Shown here one piece after another: positions 25,534-32,600 of a stretch of DNA of 39,714 nt (position 1 is the stretch's first letter; each line of letters starts with the position of its first letter). The DNA is taken from the IMG/VR virus record IMGVR_UViG_3300003885_000014, positions 1 to 39,714 of that record; one strand, written 5' to 3'. The notes under the pieces were generated by a model. It was not told the origin of the DNA. It saw nothing but the letters and a program-made list of their open reading frames with translations, and did not search any database. The stretch comes from a virus. The position numbers were made by a program, and so were the translations under genes.

Positions 25534-25931
25534 TGTTCTGCCTCGGTTTTATCTTTGAGAGTCATCTTCAAATAGTCAACAATTTCCTGTAATCGTTCAA
25601 CCTCTACCCGGCACTCTTTGAGTTCAATCTTTTGTGCCCTGTAATCTCCGCTGATTTTGACATTAAGTCCAAATATCACATCGTTTTTCTGTCTCTCAAG
25701 CGTTTCTAGGCTCTCCTTGAGTTCAGCCTGCAACTTTTTAACCATATCCCGCGCAACATTCCCATCGCGGCGAACTGATTTAACATCGTCTAAGCGTATC
25801 TTCTGACTCAGTTTAACGGTATCGGCCTCAAGCGACAGCGCATACTCAGCAACACGCCGAGCGTCCATAGCAGAGCAGACGTTCAGTTTGCCTGAGCGTT
25901 CTATCAGTCGTTCGATGTTTGGTCTTTCCAC
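25530..25931 (-). CDS. Coiled-coil protein
   Basis: This 133-residue protein uses a GTG start with GGAG nine bases before it. Most of it is heptad-like helix (KLQAELKESLETLERQKND, then ECRVEVERLQEIVDYLKMTL). It is probably a dimeric or trimeric rod. The role is unknown; it belongs to the leftward early operon. Confidence 0.6.
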   Translation of the reverse strand: MERPNIERLIERSGKLNVCSAMDARRVAEYALSLEADTVKLSQKIRLDDVKSVRRDGNVARDMVKKLQAELKESLETLERQKNDVIFGLNVKISGDYRAQKIELKECRVEVERLQEIVDYLKMTLKDKTEAEQ

Positions 25932-25934
25932 TAT

Positions 25935-26234
25935 CTAGTCTCCATTTATCTCGTGCCAGCCAGAAGGATGAACAAAATGTCCTTCGTATTGTACAGTTGG
26001 ATAGTATGGTTTCCACCCCTCTTTTCCGCGAATCATTCCCCAGTAGAAAACAATATTTTCAGGTGATATTAATTTTCTTCTATTATTCTTTGGCGCTGAG
26101 TCCATCGGCTTAAATTCAGGCTCGGCCAGGGCGGTTTTGAGAATGTACCCCGCTTCCAGTATTAACACTGGGTCATTGCCGTGCGCGTTAATTATGTTCA
26201 GCGCCGCCTGCATAGCTTTTCGGCCACTGTTCAT
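25935..26234 (-). CDS. DUF551-like small phage protein
   Basis: From ATG 26234, preceded by AGGAG, this is 99 residues; a start 30 bases upstream is possible but lacks a ribosome site. The segment FKPMDSAPKNNRRKLI, then VFYWG..., then GWKPYYP follows the PM.SAPK.......W.P layout of DUF551-type phage proteins. DUF551 proteins have no established function. A 60-base gap separates it from the gene upstream. Confidence 0.55.
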   Translation of the reverse strand: MNSGRKAMQAALNIINAHGNDPVLILEAGYILKTALAEPEFKPMDSAPKNNRRKLISPENIVFYWGMIRGKEGWKPYYPTVQYEGHFVHPSGWHEINGD

Positions 26235-26297
26235 TGTCAAACGCTCCTGTGAACTAAAATGCAAGCATAGCCCCTAAACATCAGCCAGTGAAGAAGT

Positions 26298-26537
26298 TCA
26301 TTGTCCATCATGCTGCTCCAGTGCTTCGCGGAGGGCACCAGTCACCATTATTGCATTTAATTCATCGCCTAAAGGTGAATCATTAACTGCTTTGTAGAAG
26401 TCCCGTGCTAATTTTTGCCAGTCGGGTTCGTTGGCGAGGGCTTCTTCAAGGTCCTCGCAAGCGCCGTCAATATCTCGCCTCACGATGTCGCAATTCCACT
26501 CATCTATAACAACCTGCGCTGCCTTTCTAACACTCAT
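26298..26537 (-). CDS. Small acidic helical protein
   Basis: This 79-residue protein starts MSVRKAAQVVIDEWNCDIV at ATG 26537, inside the last codons of the upstream zinc-finger gene. A longer frame exists upstream but overlaps that gene extensively. The product is acidic and helical. No family is recognised. Confidence 0.55.
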   Translation of the reverse strand: MSVRKAAQVVIDEWNCDIVRRDIDGACEDLEEALANEPDWQKLARDFYKAVNDSPLGDELNAIMVTGALREALEQHDGQ

Positions 26538-26730
26538 TCTCAACTCCCAAGGCTTCCGCCCGTTTCCGTGGGTAAACATTAAGCCGTGTTCTACACCAAC
26601 CGCACCAACAGAAGCCGACAGCGCCGCTTTCAGATGGTGTATTGAGCGCATACATTTCCAGATAGATATGTCCACACTTACATTGCACGGGATAGATAGC
26701 ATCAGGCGCACCGTGCTTGTCAGTTTTCAT
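26527..26730 (-). CDS. Zinc-ribbon-like miniprotein
   Basis: This 67-residue protein has Cys-x-Cys (QCKCGHIYLEM, about residue 17) and a CWCGWC cluster (about 41-46), a probable zinc-ribbon. It overlaps the upstream gene by four bases (ATGA). It is one of several cysteine-rich miniproteins in a row. Function unknown; phage proteins of this size often bind host targets. Confidence 0.65.
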   Translation of the reverse strand: MKTDKHGAPDAIYPVQCKCGHIYLEMYALNTPSESGAVGFCWCGWCRTRLNVYPRKRAEALGVENEC

Positions 26731-26978
26731 GGTTCAAGTTCCCTCCAAATTTCCTCACGACTCACACTCCCAGGATTTAACGTATCCCAGTCCGATTCGC
26801 TCCAGTCCCGCGAATACTCCCAACAAAGACGGTGAAAGTAGCTCGTGTGAAATCCATCTTCATCAACTCCATAGTAAATAACAGCAATTTCACCAGCCTC
26901 GATAATATCACCGCACACCCGGCACTGGTGCGACTTGCGGACTGTGCCGATGTGGTAAGACAGGCAGCGGCTTGTCAT
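26727..26978 (-). CDS. Zinc-finger miniprotein (treble-clef-like)
   Basis: This 83-residue protein starts MTSRCLSYHIGTVRKSHQC at ATG 26978, which overlaps the upstream stop (ATGA). CRVCGDIIEAGE (about 19-30) with a later FHRLCWEY gives a C-x-x-C ... H-x-x-C set, as in treble-clef fingers (sometimes PARP-type). The rest is acidic. Function unknown. Confidence 0.65.
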   Translation of the reverse strand: MTSRCLSYHIGTVRKSHQCRVCGDIIEAGEIAVIYYGVDEDGFHTSYFHRLCWEYSRDWSESDWDTLNPGSVSREEIWRELEP

Positions 26979-27187
26979 TTTACTGCCTCCCAAAAGCACT
27001 CAAGGCGTCGTACCTTTGCATTAGTTGCGATTATGTACTCGTCATTTTTCATCCCGCACTTAAGGTGTGCCGATTCGCCGCACTTCAGGCTGGAGCAGGC
27101 GGGTACAAACTCCAAATCAGCGAGCCACGGAGGCGTAGGCGCTGAATTGTCAGACACGAACATTGTAATGACTAGAATCACATACAT
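26975..27187 (-). CDS. Cysteine-containing protein with hydrophobic N terminus
   Basis: This 70-residue protein starts at ATG 27187, about eight bases after AGGAAG; a TTG two codons earlier is a less likely start. The first 12 residues (MYVILVITMFVS) are hydrophobic and could be a short signal or membrane anchor. Four Cys follow (ACSSLKC, LKC, ECF). It could be a small exported disulfide protein or a zinc protein. It is coupled to the next gene by ATGA. Confidence 0.5.
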   Translation of the reverse strand: MYVILVITMFVSDNSAPTPPWLADLEFVPACSSLKCGESAHLKCGMKNDEYIIATNAKVRRLECFWEAVK

Positions 27188-27459
27188 CGCCAATACTTCC
27201 TGACAGTGAGTCTGTTAATCCCCAACAGGTTCGCCGCCCCACGAATACTTGTGGTTCCTTTCAGCGCCATGATTCTTTTCTGCTGGGCGCCCGTCATGGA
27301 AAATCCTTTACTCCGGGTTTTGATTTTCGGTATGTTGGGTAGCTTAATCGGCGGCACATCCTTGCGCTCAGTCTGCGATACGTGGCCGCAACCCAGGCAC
27401 CGTACCTGGATGACTGTCGGGTGCATTTTTGTGACTGTTTTTAAGTGCTGGCACATCAT
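27178..27459 (-). CDS. Zinc-finger/helix-turn-helix small protein
   Basis: This 93-residue protein has a C-terminal helix-turn-helix-like segment (ALKGTTSIRGAANLLGINR, then LTVRKYWRC). The N terminus has CQH ... RCLGCGH (Cys3, then about residues 21-25), which could form a zinc site. A DNA-binding regulatory role is plausible. It begins with two adjacent ATG codons at the upstream stop (ATGATG), so the exact start is uncertain by one codon. Confidence 0.6.
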   Translation of the reverse strand: MMCQHLKTVTKMHPTVIQVRCLGCGHVSQTERKDVPPIKLPNIPKIKTRSKGFSMTGAQQKRIMALKGTTSIRGAANLLGINRLTVRKYWRCM

Positions 27460-27785
27460 GCACCTCTGCGTCTATTTGAACATTGCGTGCGCCAAATCTC
27501 ATACTTAATCTCCGCCGCCCGCATTCGCCACCGCAATAACTCCATTTCCTCGGCGGCTACCTTTATCCCTTGCAGGTTCACCAGGTAATCAGGATGGGCG
27601 TAGGCATACGATTCTTTGGCCTGCGCGCCAGTATCGTTACAGGCACGTATCAGAGTCGCCTTGATGGTTTTGCGGTACTCACAAAGGTAGCCGTGATGTG
27701 CCTTGGCCTTTGCCAGTGCCGGGGCGTTGTCGCGCATCCAGTGGCAAGAATTTACGGCCTCTTCGTCTGTGATTTGGTCGGTCAC
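27456..27785 (-). CDS. Small helical phage protein
   Basis: This 109-residue protein is read from GTG 27785, whose GTGA overlap with the HNH stop mimics the couplings elsewhere in the operon; a TTG five codons upstream lacks support. It is helical and Ala/Lys-rich (APALAKAKAHHGYLCEYRKT), a pattern seen in many phage early proteins of unknown role. Confidence 0.6.
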   Translation of the reverse strand: MTDQITDEEAVNSCHWMRDNAPALAKAKAHHGYLCEYRKTIKATLIRACNDTGAQAKESYAYAHPDYLVNLQGIKVAAEEMELLRWRMRAAEIKYEIWRTQCSNRRRGA

Positions 27786-28390
27786 TGTATTTGCCGCCAA
27801 GATTTCTTGTTCACTACTGCGTAAACAGTGCTTTCACTAACGGCGAATAATCCCGCTAGGACTTTTCCGTTACCTTTTTTCTTTGAATAGGAGGCACGTA
27901 TAAATCTAACTGTTTTCTCACTAAGTTTTGCTGTACGGCTGTTCTGGATTTGTTCCTGTGCCGTTGCCCATCGAATATTGTTAGGCTCATAATTGCCATT
28001 GTTATTAATGCGGTCTATTGATAACCCTTTACTGACATCCCCGACATCAGAGTAGAAATTAATAAATGATTTCCACCTCTCGCAAACAGAAATCCCTCTA
28101 CCGCCGTAATTATGGTAGCAATCGTGAGTTTCTTTATTACACCTATCCAGCATATGACGCCACACATGATATATTTTCGTGCCCGCCATTCCGTGCTTTG
28201 TTCTGTTGGACGCTTGCAGGCACCCACAAGACTTAGTGCGCCTTGAACGTAGATTGCCAGTCATAACGGTAGTCGTTTCCCCGCAAAGGCAAAGACACTC
28301 CCATAATGTTTTACCGTTCTTTTTCCCGGCAAATCTCTTTACCGTTAATCTATCGAACACATGTCCTTGCAAATCTATAAATTTACCCAT
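27782..28390 (-). CDS. HNH homing-type endonuclease, copy 3
   Basis: This 202-residue protein has the same N-terminal zinc region (CLCLCGE, SCGC) and HNH core (LSIDRINNNGNYEPNNIRWAT) as copies 1 and 2. Its C-terminal part differs (LSEKTVRFIRASYSK, then AGLFAVSESTVYAVVNKKSW), a different helix-turn-helix-like targeting segment. It fits into the operon with overlaps at both ends: its start lies in the end of the 26-residue gene and its stop overlaps a GTG start. Confidence 0.9.
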   Translation of the reverse strand: MGKFIDLQGHVFDRLTVKRFAGKKNGKTLWECLCLCGETTTVMTGNLRSRRTKSCGCLQASNRTKHGMAGTKIYHVWRHMLDRCNKETHDCYHNYGGRGISVCERWKSFINFYSDVGDVSKGLSIDRINNNGNYEPNNIRWATAQEQIQNSRTAKLSEKTVRFIRASYSKKKGNGKVLAGLFAVSESTVYAVVNKKSWRQIQ

Positions 28391-28455
28391 AACAACCTCG
28401 CAGTCTTTTTATCGGCATATTCCTTGCGGTCGGCGCTGTCCAGGATTACGAGCAT
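28375..28455 (-). CDS. 26-residue mini-ORF, possibly a gene fragment
   Basis: Starts MLVILDSADRKEYADKKTAR and ends 16 bases inside the HNH gene. Its ATG overlaps the upstream stop (TAATG). It may be a real short peptide or the 5' stump of a gene cut by the HNH insertion. No downstream continuation was recognised. Confidence 0.35.
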   Translation of the reverse strand: MLVILDSADRKEYADKKTARLLWVNL

Positions 28456-28688
28456 TAGTCCTGCATCGCCAAGCCGGGTAGAACCATGATAAACCCGGAA
28501 ACGTAGCCTATCAGTCCTGAAAACATAACCTTAGCGACGCCAACCGCAACATCCATTCCAACCAAATCTTGCGCTCGGATGGCTTCAATAACATCAACTA
28601 TCCCGCCGATAAAAGCCCACCAGATACCGGCATACAACCCAACCGCAACACCGATAATAATTAAAATAATGCCTATTGTTTGTTTCAT
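28455..28688 (-). CDS. Small membrane protein
   Basis: This 77-residue protein is preceded by AAGGAG. It has a hydrophobic N-terminal helix (IGIILIIIGVAVGLYAGIWW), a short polar stretch (about 35-48) and a second hydrophobic region (VAKVMFSGLIGYVSGFIMVL). It is probably a two- or three-helix inner-membrane protein. Holin-like size, but it lies in the early operon, so a role in host takeover or exclusion is equally possible. Confidence 0.6.
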   Translation of the reverse strand: MKQTIGIILIIIGVAVGLYAGIWWAFIGGIVDVIEAIRAQDLVGMDVAVGVAKVMFSGLIGYVSGFIMVLPGLAMQD

Positions 28689-28699
28689 TTCGATCTCCT

Positions 28700-29038
28700 T
28701 TATTGTTTATCCACCGGGCACAGTTTCAGCACCCCAAGTTCAAAAGCGCGGTCAATAGTCTGCTTGGCATACCAAAGCTGCCACAGATTCTCAACAGAGA
28801 TATACGGCATTTCCCAACCCTTCGGCCCGTGGTCGTGAAAGGCGTCGTGTTCAGTTCGCGTTAGGGCCATTGTCCACAGATCTGACGGTTTACAGTTTCG
28901 GCCTATGTCCTGCCCGATGCCGATGATGTGGTGCGGGTCGTGTGCCGGTTTACCGGTCAGGCATGACGGCTGCGACTTAACCCAGTCGAGGTAGTTCTGA
29001 CAGCGCCAGGGATCGCTTTTCTGGATGATGCCGCGCAT
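28700..29038 (-). CDS. HNH/DUF968-like recombination nuclease candidate
   Basis: This 112-residue protein has CLTGKPAHDPHHIIGIG (about 26-42) and ALTRTEHDAFHDHG (about 58-71). The Cys, the HH pair and the later H..H arrangement resemble DUF968/Ref-type HNH nucleases found in lambdoid recombination regions. Its start overlaps the stop of the coiled-coil gene (TGATG), two genes after Bet, which supports a role in DNA recombination. Catalysis is not proven. Confidence 0.6.
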   Translation of the reverse strand: MRGIIQKSDPWRCQNYLDWVKSQPSCLTGKPAHDPHHIIGIGQDIGRNCKPSDLWTMALTRTEHDAFHDHGPKGWEMPYISVENLWQLWYAKQTIDRAFELGVLKLCPVDKQ

Positions 29039-30111
29039 CAGTATTCAATCCCAACGTGGGCAATCTTGCCGTCTTGAATTAGGCTGACTGCTAATGTTGA
29101 GTCGTCGTTATTGAGTCCACCGTAGAGAAACGCATCCAGAATCGCCTTGTGGATCTTGTTACGGTGCGCCTGCCGTGATTTACGCTTGTCCTCTTTGGCC
29201 TTGGCGTCCTGCGCCGCTTTAATCTTCGCGTCGTGGGCTTCCTGCGCTTCACGGCGTCCGCGTTCCTCGGCTTCCTCTACCGCCCGCCGGTCGGCTTCCG
29301 CCTGCGCTTTGGCTGCGCGTTCGGCTTTCGCTTTGGCGTCTATCAGAGTCTGCTTGTTTCGTTCCACGGCCTCTTGAGCTTCGCGCTCGGCACGTTCGGC
29401 TGCATCCTTGGCGTCCTGTTCAGCCTTGAGTTGCGCCTGTTCAGCGGCTTCTACGGCCTCCTGAGCTTCACGCTTCGCCTTGGCCTCGGCCTCTTGCCTG
29501 ATACGCTCGTCCTGTTCGGCACGTTCACGGGCAGCGTCTTTCTCGCGCAGTCTGGCAAGTTCGGCTTGGTCGGCATCGTACTTAGTGCGTAAAGTGTGCA
29601 GGTCTTTCAGTTTCTCGATAGTTTCCGTCTTTGATAGTGCGGCCCATCCTTTGTGGTCGTCTAACGTGTCATCAATCGGGAATTGTTCGGCGGCTTTCAG
29701 CCGGTCGGATAGTTCACTAATTGTTGCATGGAACCCTCCAAAATCAATTAACTGTCGCAGCACGTTAATCCGCTCCAGAATCTCATCACTCCGCGCCTTT
29801 ATCGCCGCCTCGTGAGTGTCAATCTGTAACTTGATTTTGCCCTGAACTTCCAGCAAATCATCCTTGATTTCCTTGCGCTCGCCGTCCACAAGTTTTACCG
29901 CTACCTGGAGCGGCGCCTTGATTTCCTTGTGACGGGCGTCAAGTGCGGAGATAACTTTGCCCACCGCGAGCCGGTCAGAACGGGCCTGTTTATTTTCCGT
30001 TTCATCGCGCAGGTCATAAACCACGTTATCAAACTGGGATTTGAATTCGGCTAATTGGTCACGGAACGGATTTAATGCCGTGCTTACGTCAATGGTTGCG
30101 ATCTCGTTCAT
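29038..30111 (-). CDS. Long coiled-coil protein next to Bet
   Basis: This 357-residue protein starts MNEIATIDVSTALNPFRDQ at ATG 30111, overlapping the Bet stop by four bases. Residues about 1-180 are mixed helix. About 190-320 form a very charged Ala/Glu/Lys/Arg coiled coil with repeats of the type AEREAQEAVE and AERAAKAQAEA. The C terminus (HKAILDAFLYGGLNND, then SLIQDGKIAHVGI) is a conserved-looking small domain. Proteins of this type often adjoin phage annealing proteins; the function is not established. It replaces the exonuclease expected beside a Bet gene. Confidence 0.65.
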   Translation of the reverse strand: MNEIATIDVSTALNPFRDQLAEFKSQFDNVVYDLRDETENKQARSDRLAVGKVISALDARHKEIKAPLQVAVKLVDGERKEIKDDLLEVQGKIKLQIDTHEAAIKARSDEILERINVLRQLIDFGGFHATISELSDRLKAAEQFPIDDTLDDHKGWAALSKTETIEKLKDLHTLRTKYDADQAELARLREKDAARERAEQDERIRQEAEAKAKREAQEAVEAAEQAQLKAEQDAKDAAERAEREAQEAVERNKQTLIDAKAKAERAAKAQAEADRRAVEEAEERGRREAQEAHDAKIKAAQDAKAKEDKRKSRQAHRNKIHKAILDAFLYGGLNNDDSTLAVSLIQDGKIAHVGIEY

Positions 30112-31073
30112 TTCTGTTCCTTGTTTTTGATTTGGTCTATGTAGTCCTTCGTGTCCTGTTTCAGTGCGCGATAAACTACCTCCTGGCCTGCCTCGTTCAA
30201 TTCTCCCCACTCCTGCAAAGCGCCAAGTTCATCGTCATTCTCGGCAAAATCATTTAAGGCGTCGCGGTACTTACACCGGAGTTCGTCGGCCTTTTTTAGC
30301 TTGGCCTTTTCCGCGCTGGTGAGTCTTGAAAACACTGGTAGCCACGTTTCATCATGTGGCTGGAGCATGGACGGCCAGTCGCCTTCTAGTATTTTCTGCC
30401 TGATGTCTTTCAACTGTTCCAGTGTTTCATCGTAGGTGTTGGAATACTCAACCTCGTAGGTCTTGCCGGTGTGCTCCTGGATCACTTGCGCTTCGTCCAG
30501 GTCATAAATACCACTGAAACCAAAGGCGACGCGGGAACACTGGATCAGGGCTTTATGGCGTAACATCCTTTTTGTATGTGACTGCCAAGGCCCGTTTACA
30601 GAGTAATCTTTACCCCGTGGTTTGATTGGCGCCCGGTATGATTCGTCAAGATTTTCACGGACCTTTATCGGACGTGACCTATCCTTGCGGTAAATCAGGC
30701 AATCTACCCACTCAGGGCAGGGCTTGGCGTGTTCATCAATGGTTATAGAATCACCGTATTCAAACTCGATGCCGTCAAGCATCGGACTTGAATTAATAAT
30801 CCGCGTCCAGCCGTCAACACTGACCACCGGGACAATTCCATTTTGTTTGTCGGGGAAAGCGTACAGCTCGCGGGTGAACGGGTTTAGCCCGTACTGTTCA
30901 GCGACCACCAACAGCGCGGCCATCTGTTCATTACTGATAGGCGTATCACCGCGCTGCTTAAATGCTGTGGCTTTCAACGTAGCCATCAATTTACTTGGCT
31001 CCAGGCTGAACCGTTCAGCAAACCGTTCAACAAGTGAAACCTGTTTACCCGTCTGTTTCGCTAGTTCGCTCAT
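30108..31073 (-). CDS. bet: Phage recombination protein Bet (single-strand annealing)
   Basis: This 321-residue protein anneals complementary single strands during recombination-dependent replication and repair. The family segment GLNPFTRELYAFPDKQNGIV, then SVDGWTRIINSSP (about 70-105) is clear, as are WVDCLIYRKDR and KALIQCSRVAFGFSGIYD further on. It is longer than lambda Bet (261) through a C-terminal charged helical extension. The start is taken at ATG 31073, overlapping the upstream stop (ATGA). No lambda-type exonuclease gene is adjacent. Confidence 0.9.
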   Translation of the reverse strand: MSELAKQTGKQVSLVERFAERFSLEPSKLMATLKATAFKQRGDTPISNEQMAALLVVAEQYGLNPFTRELYAFPDKQNGIVPVVSVDGWTRIINSSPMLDGIEFEYGDSITIDEHAKPCPEWVDCLIYRKDRSRPIKVRENLDESYRAPIKPRGKDYSVNGPWQSHTKRMLRHKALIQCSRVAFGFSGIYDLDEAQVIQEHTGKTYEVEYSNTYDETLEQLKDIRQKILEGDWPSMLQPHDETWLPVFSRLTSAEKAKLKKADELRCKYRDALNDFAENDDELGALQEWGELNEAGQEVVYRALKQDTKDYIDQIKNKEQK

Positions 31074-31363
31074 TCGACTCTCCTGTAGTGGACGCAGGGA
31101 AATTTCCAAGTGTAAGTTGAATCACGAGTGACATTCTCGTTTAATCCAACAGACATGTGCATATAGTCGTTTCCTATATTCCCGTCCATATTCACCCAAA
31201 TATCACGCGGCGGCTTTTCGGCTACTCGGTAGATGTAAATGTCCCAATTCCATGCTGGGTTAATATTAGCGTTCCAGTCTCTAACGCCTTTATGAGAGAC
31301 TTCAATCTCAGCGCCATCTTCAAACGCCTGCATGACTTTGATTTTCTCTGCCGCGCTGCTCAT
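31070..31363 (-). CDS. Small phage protein, paralogue of 31953-32246
   Basis: This 97-residue protein shares with the gene at 31953-32246 the pattern KIKVMQAF-DGAEIE near the N terminus, then YRVAEKPPRDI-VN in the middle and VHYRRVE at the end. The DGAEIE...W....YR layout is common in phage early proteins of unknown function. It is coupled by ATGA to both neighbours. It differs from its paralogue mainly in the central and post-RDI segments. Confidence 0.65.
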   Translation of the reverse strand: MSSAAEKIKVMQAFEDGAEIEVSHKGVRDWNANINPAWNWDIYIYRVAEKPPRDIWVNMDGNIGNDYMHMSVGLNENVTRDSTYTWKFPCVHYRRVE

Positions 31364-31608
31364 TTCACCACCTCTCGCGCCGCCACCAGCACATCAGCCA
31401 GGGCGGTAGTCGTCAACTCCCAATCAGCAGAGCCAACGCTATCAAACGCTTCCAGTGCATCTTTCAGAGCCCCCCGGCGCAGTTGTGTATCCATTGCCTC
31501 AGCCGCCTGTAGCGCCTGATTCTGTATCAGAACTTCATCCAGATTTGAGTTAAACGTCATCGTAATATCCCTCGTCCTTTCGCTGGTGATATTCATAAAC
31601 TCACTCAT
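31360..31608 (-). CDS. Small helical protein
   Basis: This 82-residue acidic helical protein starts MSEFMNITSERTRDI and has an Ala/Leu-rich body (ALQAAEAMDTQLRRGALKDA). Its ATG overlaps the upstream stop (TAATG) and its stop overlaps the next start. No family is recognised. Confidence 0.6.
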   Translation of the reverse strand: MSEFMNITSERTRDITMTFNSNLDEVLIQNQALQAAEAMDTQLRRGALKDALEAFDSVGSADWELTTTALADVLVAAREVVK

Positions 31609-31817
31609 TATTCACTTCTGTCAGGTTGGAAATTCCCACACCAGCGGCACTCTCTGCCGGCAGCTTCTGGTGGCTCTTCCCTGGATCCAGGGTAACCTGT
31701 CGAATAATTCCAATCATCCTCGCCGCACTCTGCGCATTCGTCTCCTTCAGGCGGGCGCTTGGCCTCTTGAGTGGCCTGCATTAAACGTAGGCGCGTCGTG
31801 TCATTAAGCGCTTTCAT
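31608..31817 (-). CDS. Zinc-ribbon miniprotein
   Basis: This 69-residue protein has CAECGED (about 28-34) and CRWCGNF (about 57-63), two C-x-x-C knuckles about 25 residues apart, the standard spacing of a zinc ribbon. It overlaps its upstream neighbour by four bases. Probably a small nucleic-acid- or protein-binding factor. Confidence 0.7.
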   Translation of the reverse strand: MKALNDTTRLRLMQATQEAKRPPEGDECAECGEDDWNYSTGYPGSREEPPEAAGRECRWCGNFQPDRSE

Positions 31818-31960
31818 GGAATAATCCCTTGTGGGAACCGTCTACGCATCCACGCCCGCGCCTTGTGGAGTTCCCGGCGCAGGTACAATCTGAGGCGCAT
31901 GTCCTCGGCTTCGTGGCGGAATGAATCAGTGTAGGTTCGCGGCTTCATGGAGTTATTCAT
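31814..31960 (-). CDS. Small basic protein, 48 residues
   Basis: Read from ATG 31960, which lies in the last codons of the upstream gene, the product MNNSMKPRTYTDSFRHEAED is followed by an Arg-rich helix (MRLRLYLRRELHKARAWMRRR). Strongly basic, it could bind nucleic acid. A second ATG four codons on is an alternative start. An Arg-rich peptide early in an operon recalls lambda N-type antiterminators, but no nut site was identified. Confidence 0.5.
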   Translation of the reverse strand: MNNSMKPRTYTDSFRHEAEDMRLRLYLRRELHKARAWMRRRFPQGIIP

Positions 31961-32246
31961 CGTCAACCCTGCGGTAGTGGACTGCGGCAAACGTGGCGTC
32001 AAAAGCGCAATCCCGGGCCTCAGTCTCGCTGCCGTGGACGCGGGTCAGCGGCTGCGATTCTGCGAGGTTCACGTAAATGTCACGCGGGGGCTTTTCGGCT
32101 ACGCGGTAAGCTGCGGAGGTGTTCCATGATGGGGATTGAACCGAAACCCATGCGTCAGAAGGGTGCGAGTGATTAATTTCAATCTCCGCGCCGTCCACAT
32201 ACGCCTGCATCACTTTGATGCGCTCGGCTGTTTCCTGTTTGTTCAT
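31953..32246 (-). CDS. First gene of leftward operon, paralogue of 31070-31363
   Basis: This 97-residue protein starts MNKQETAERIKVMQAYVDG behind GGAG. It shares IKVMQA..DGAEIE, YRVAEKPPRDIYVN and VHYRRVD with the gene at 31070-31363, so the two arose by duplication. It is the first gene read leftward from the operator region and should be made very early. Function unknown. Confidence 0.7.
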   Translation of the reverse strand: MNKQETAERIKVMQAYVDGAEIEINHSHPSDAWVSVQSPSWNTSAAYRVAEKPPRDIYVNLAESQPLTRVHGSETEARDCAFDATFAAVHYRRVDDE

Positions 32247-32265
32247 GTTGTCTCCGGTTTGCTTT

Positions 32266-32318
32266 TATGTTGTGCAGGCACTGTAAACATATTTGACAGA
32301 CAATGCAACATTATGTTG
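32266..32318. promoter_or_regulatory. Divergent operator region
   Basis: Between the two divergent operons lie CAACAT-T-ATGTTG (32306-32318), a perfect 6+1+6 palindrome, and TATGTT (32266-32271) with AACATA (32286-32291) as a wider inverted pair. The half-site ATGTTG recurs. These are good candidates for Cro-like protein binding. A leftward promoter is likely within this region; TTGCAT with TACAGT at 17-base spacing on the minus strand is the best weak match. Confidence 0.6.
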
Positions 32319-32343
32319 ACAAATAAATCCAGGCGTTTATTAT
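32316..32343 (+). promoter_or_regulatory. Promoter of the Cro-like gene (PR-like)
   Basis: Perfect TTGACA (32316-32321) and TATTAT (32338-32343) are 16 bases apart. Initiation is predicted at about 32349-32351, on the start codon itself. The -35 box overlaps the right half of the palindrome 32306-32318, so binding there should block transcription. A second TTGACA lies at 32293-32298 but lacks a matching -10. Confidence 0.7.
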
Positions 32344-32349
32344 CCACCC

Positions 32350-32535
32350 ATGACTAAATCACAAGCGATCAGAATATTTGGCGACAGTCAGACGGCTATG
32401 GCCGATGCGCTCACCATGACACGGGCCGCGGTATCGGCATGGCCTGAGACTCTGAGCCAGCGGCAAATTGACCAGGTTAGGGGCGCTGCATTGCGGCTCG
32501 GGTTACTGCCTAAGCGGCTGTCGAAACGGCCATGA
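32350..32535 (+). CDS. Cro-like repressor
   Basis: This 61-residue protein has a helix-turn-helix at about residues 12-32 (SQTAMADALTMTRAAVSAWPE), close to the layout of lambdoid Cro proteins (IFG...A.A.AL...RAAVS.W). It is the first rightward gene from the divergent operator region. No ribosome site lies before ATG 32350, and the predicted transcript begins at or within a base of the ATG, so it is probably a leaderless mRNA. It should control both divergent operons. No CI-type partner was found. Confidence 0.8.
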   Translation: MTKSQAIRIFGDSQTAMADALTMTRAAVSAWPETLSQRQIDQVRGAALRLGLLPKRLSKRP

Positions 32536-32574
32536 ATAACCGGGCCGAGCGGGAACCTCGGCATTCTCCGATTA

Positions 32575-32600
32575 CCCGGTCACAAGGCCGGGGTTTTTTT
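32575..32600 (+). terminator. Terminator after the Cro-like gene
   Basis: CCCGG (32575-32579) pairs with CCGGG (32588-32592), followed by G and seven T (32594-32600). An upstream hairpin CCGAG/CTCGG (near 32544-32560) may add stability. Like tR1 in lambdoid phages, it stands between cro and the replication genes and may be a regulated stop. Confidence 0.7.
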
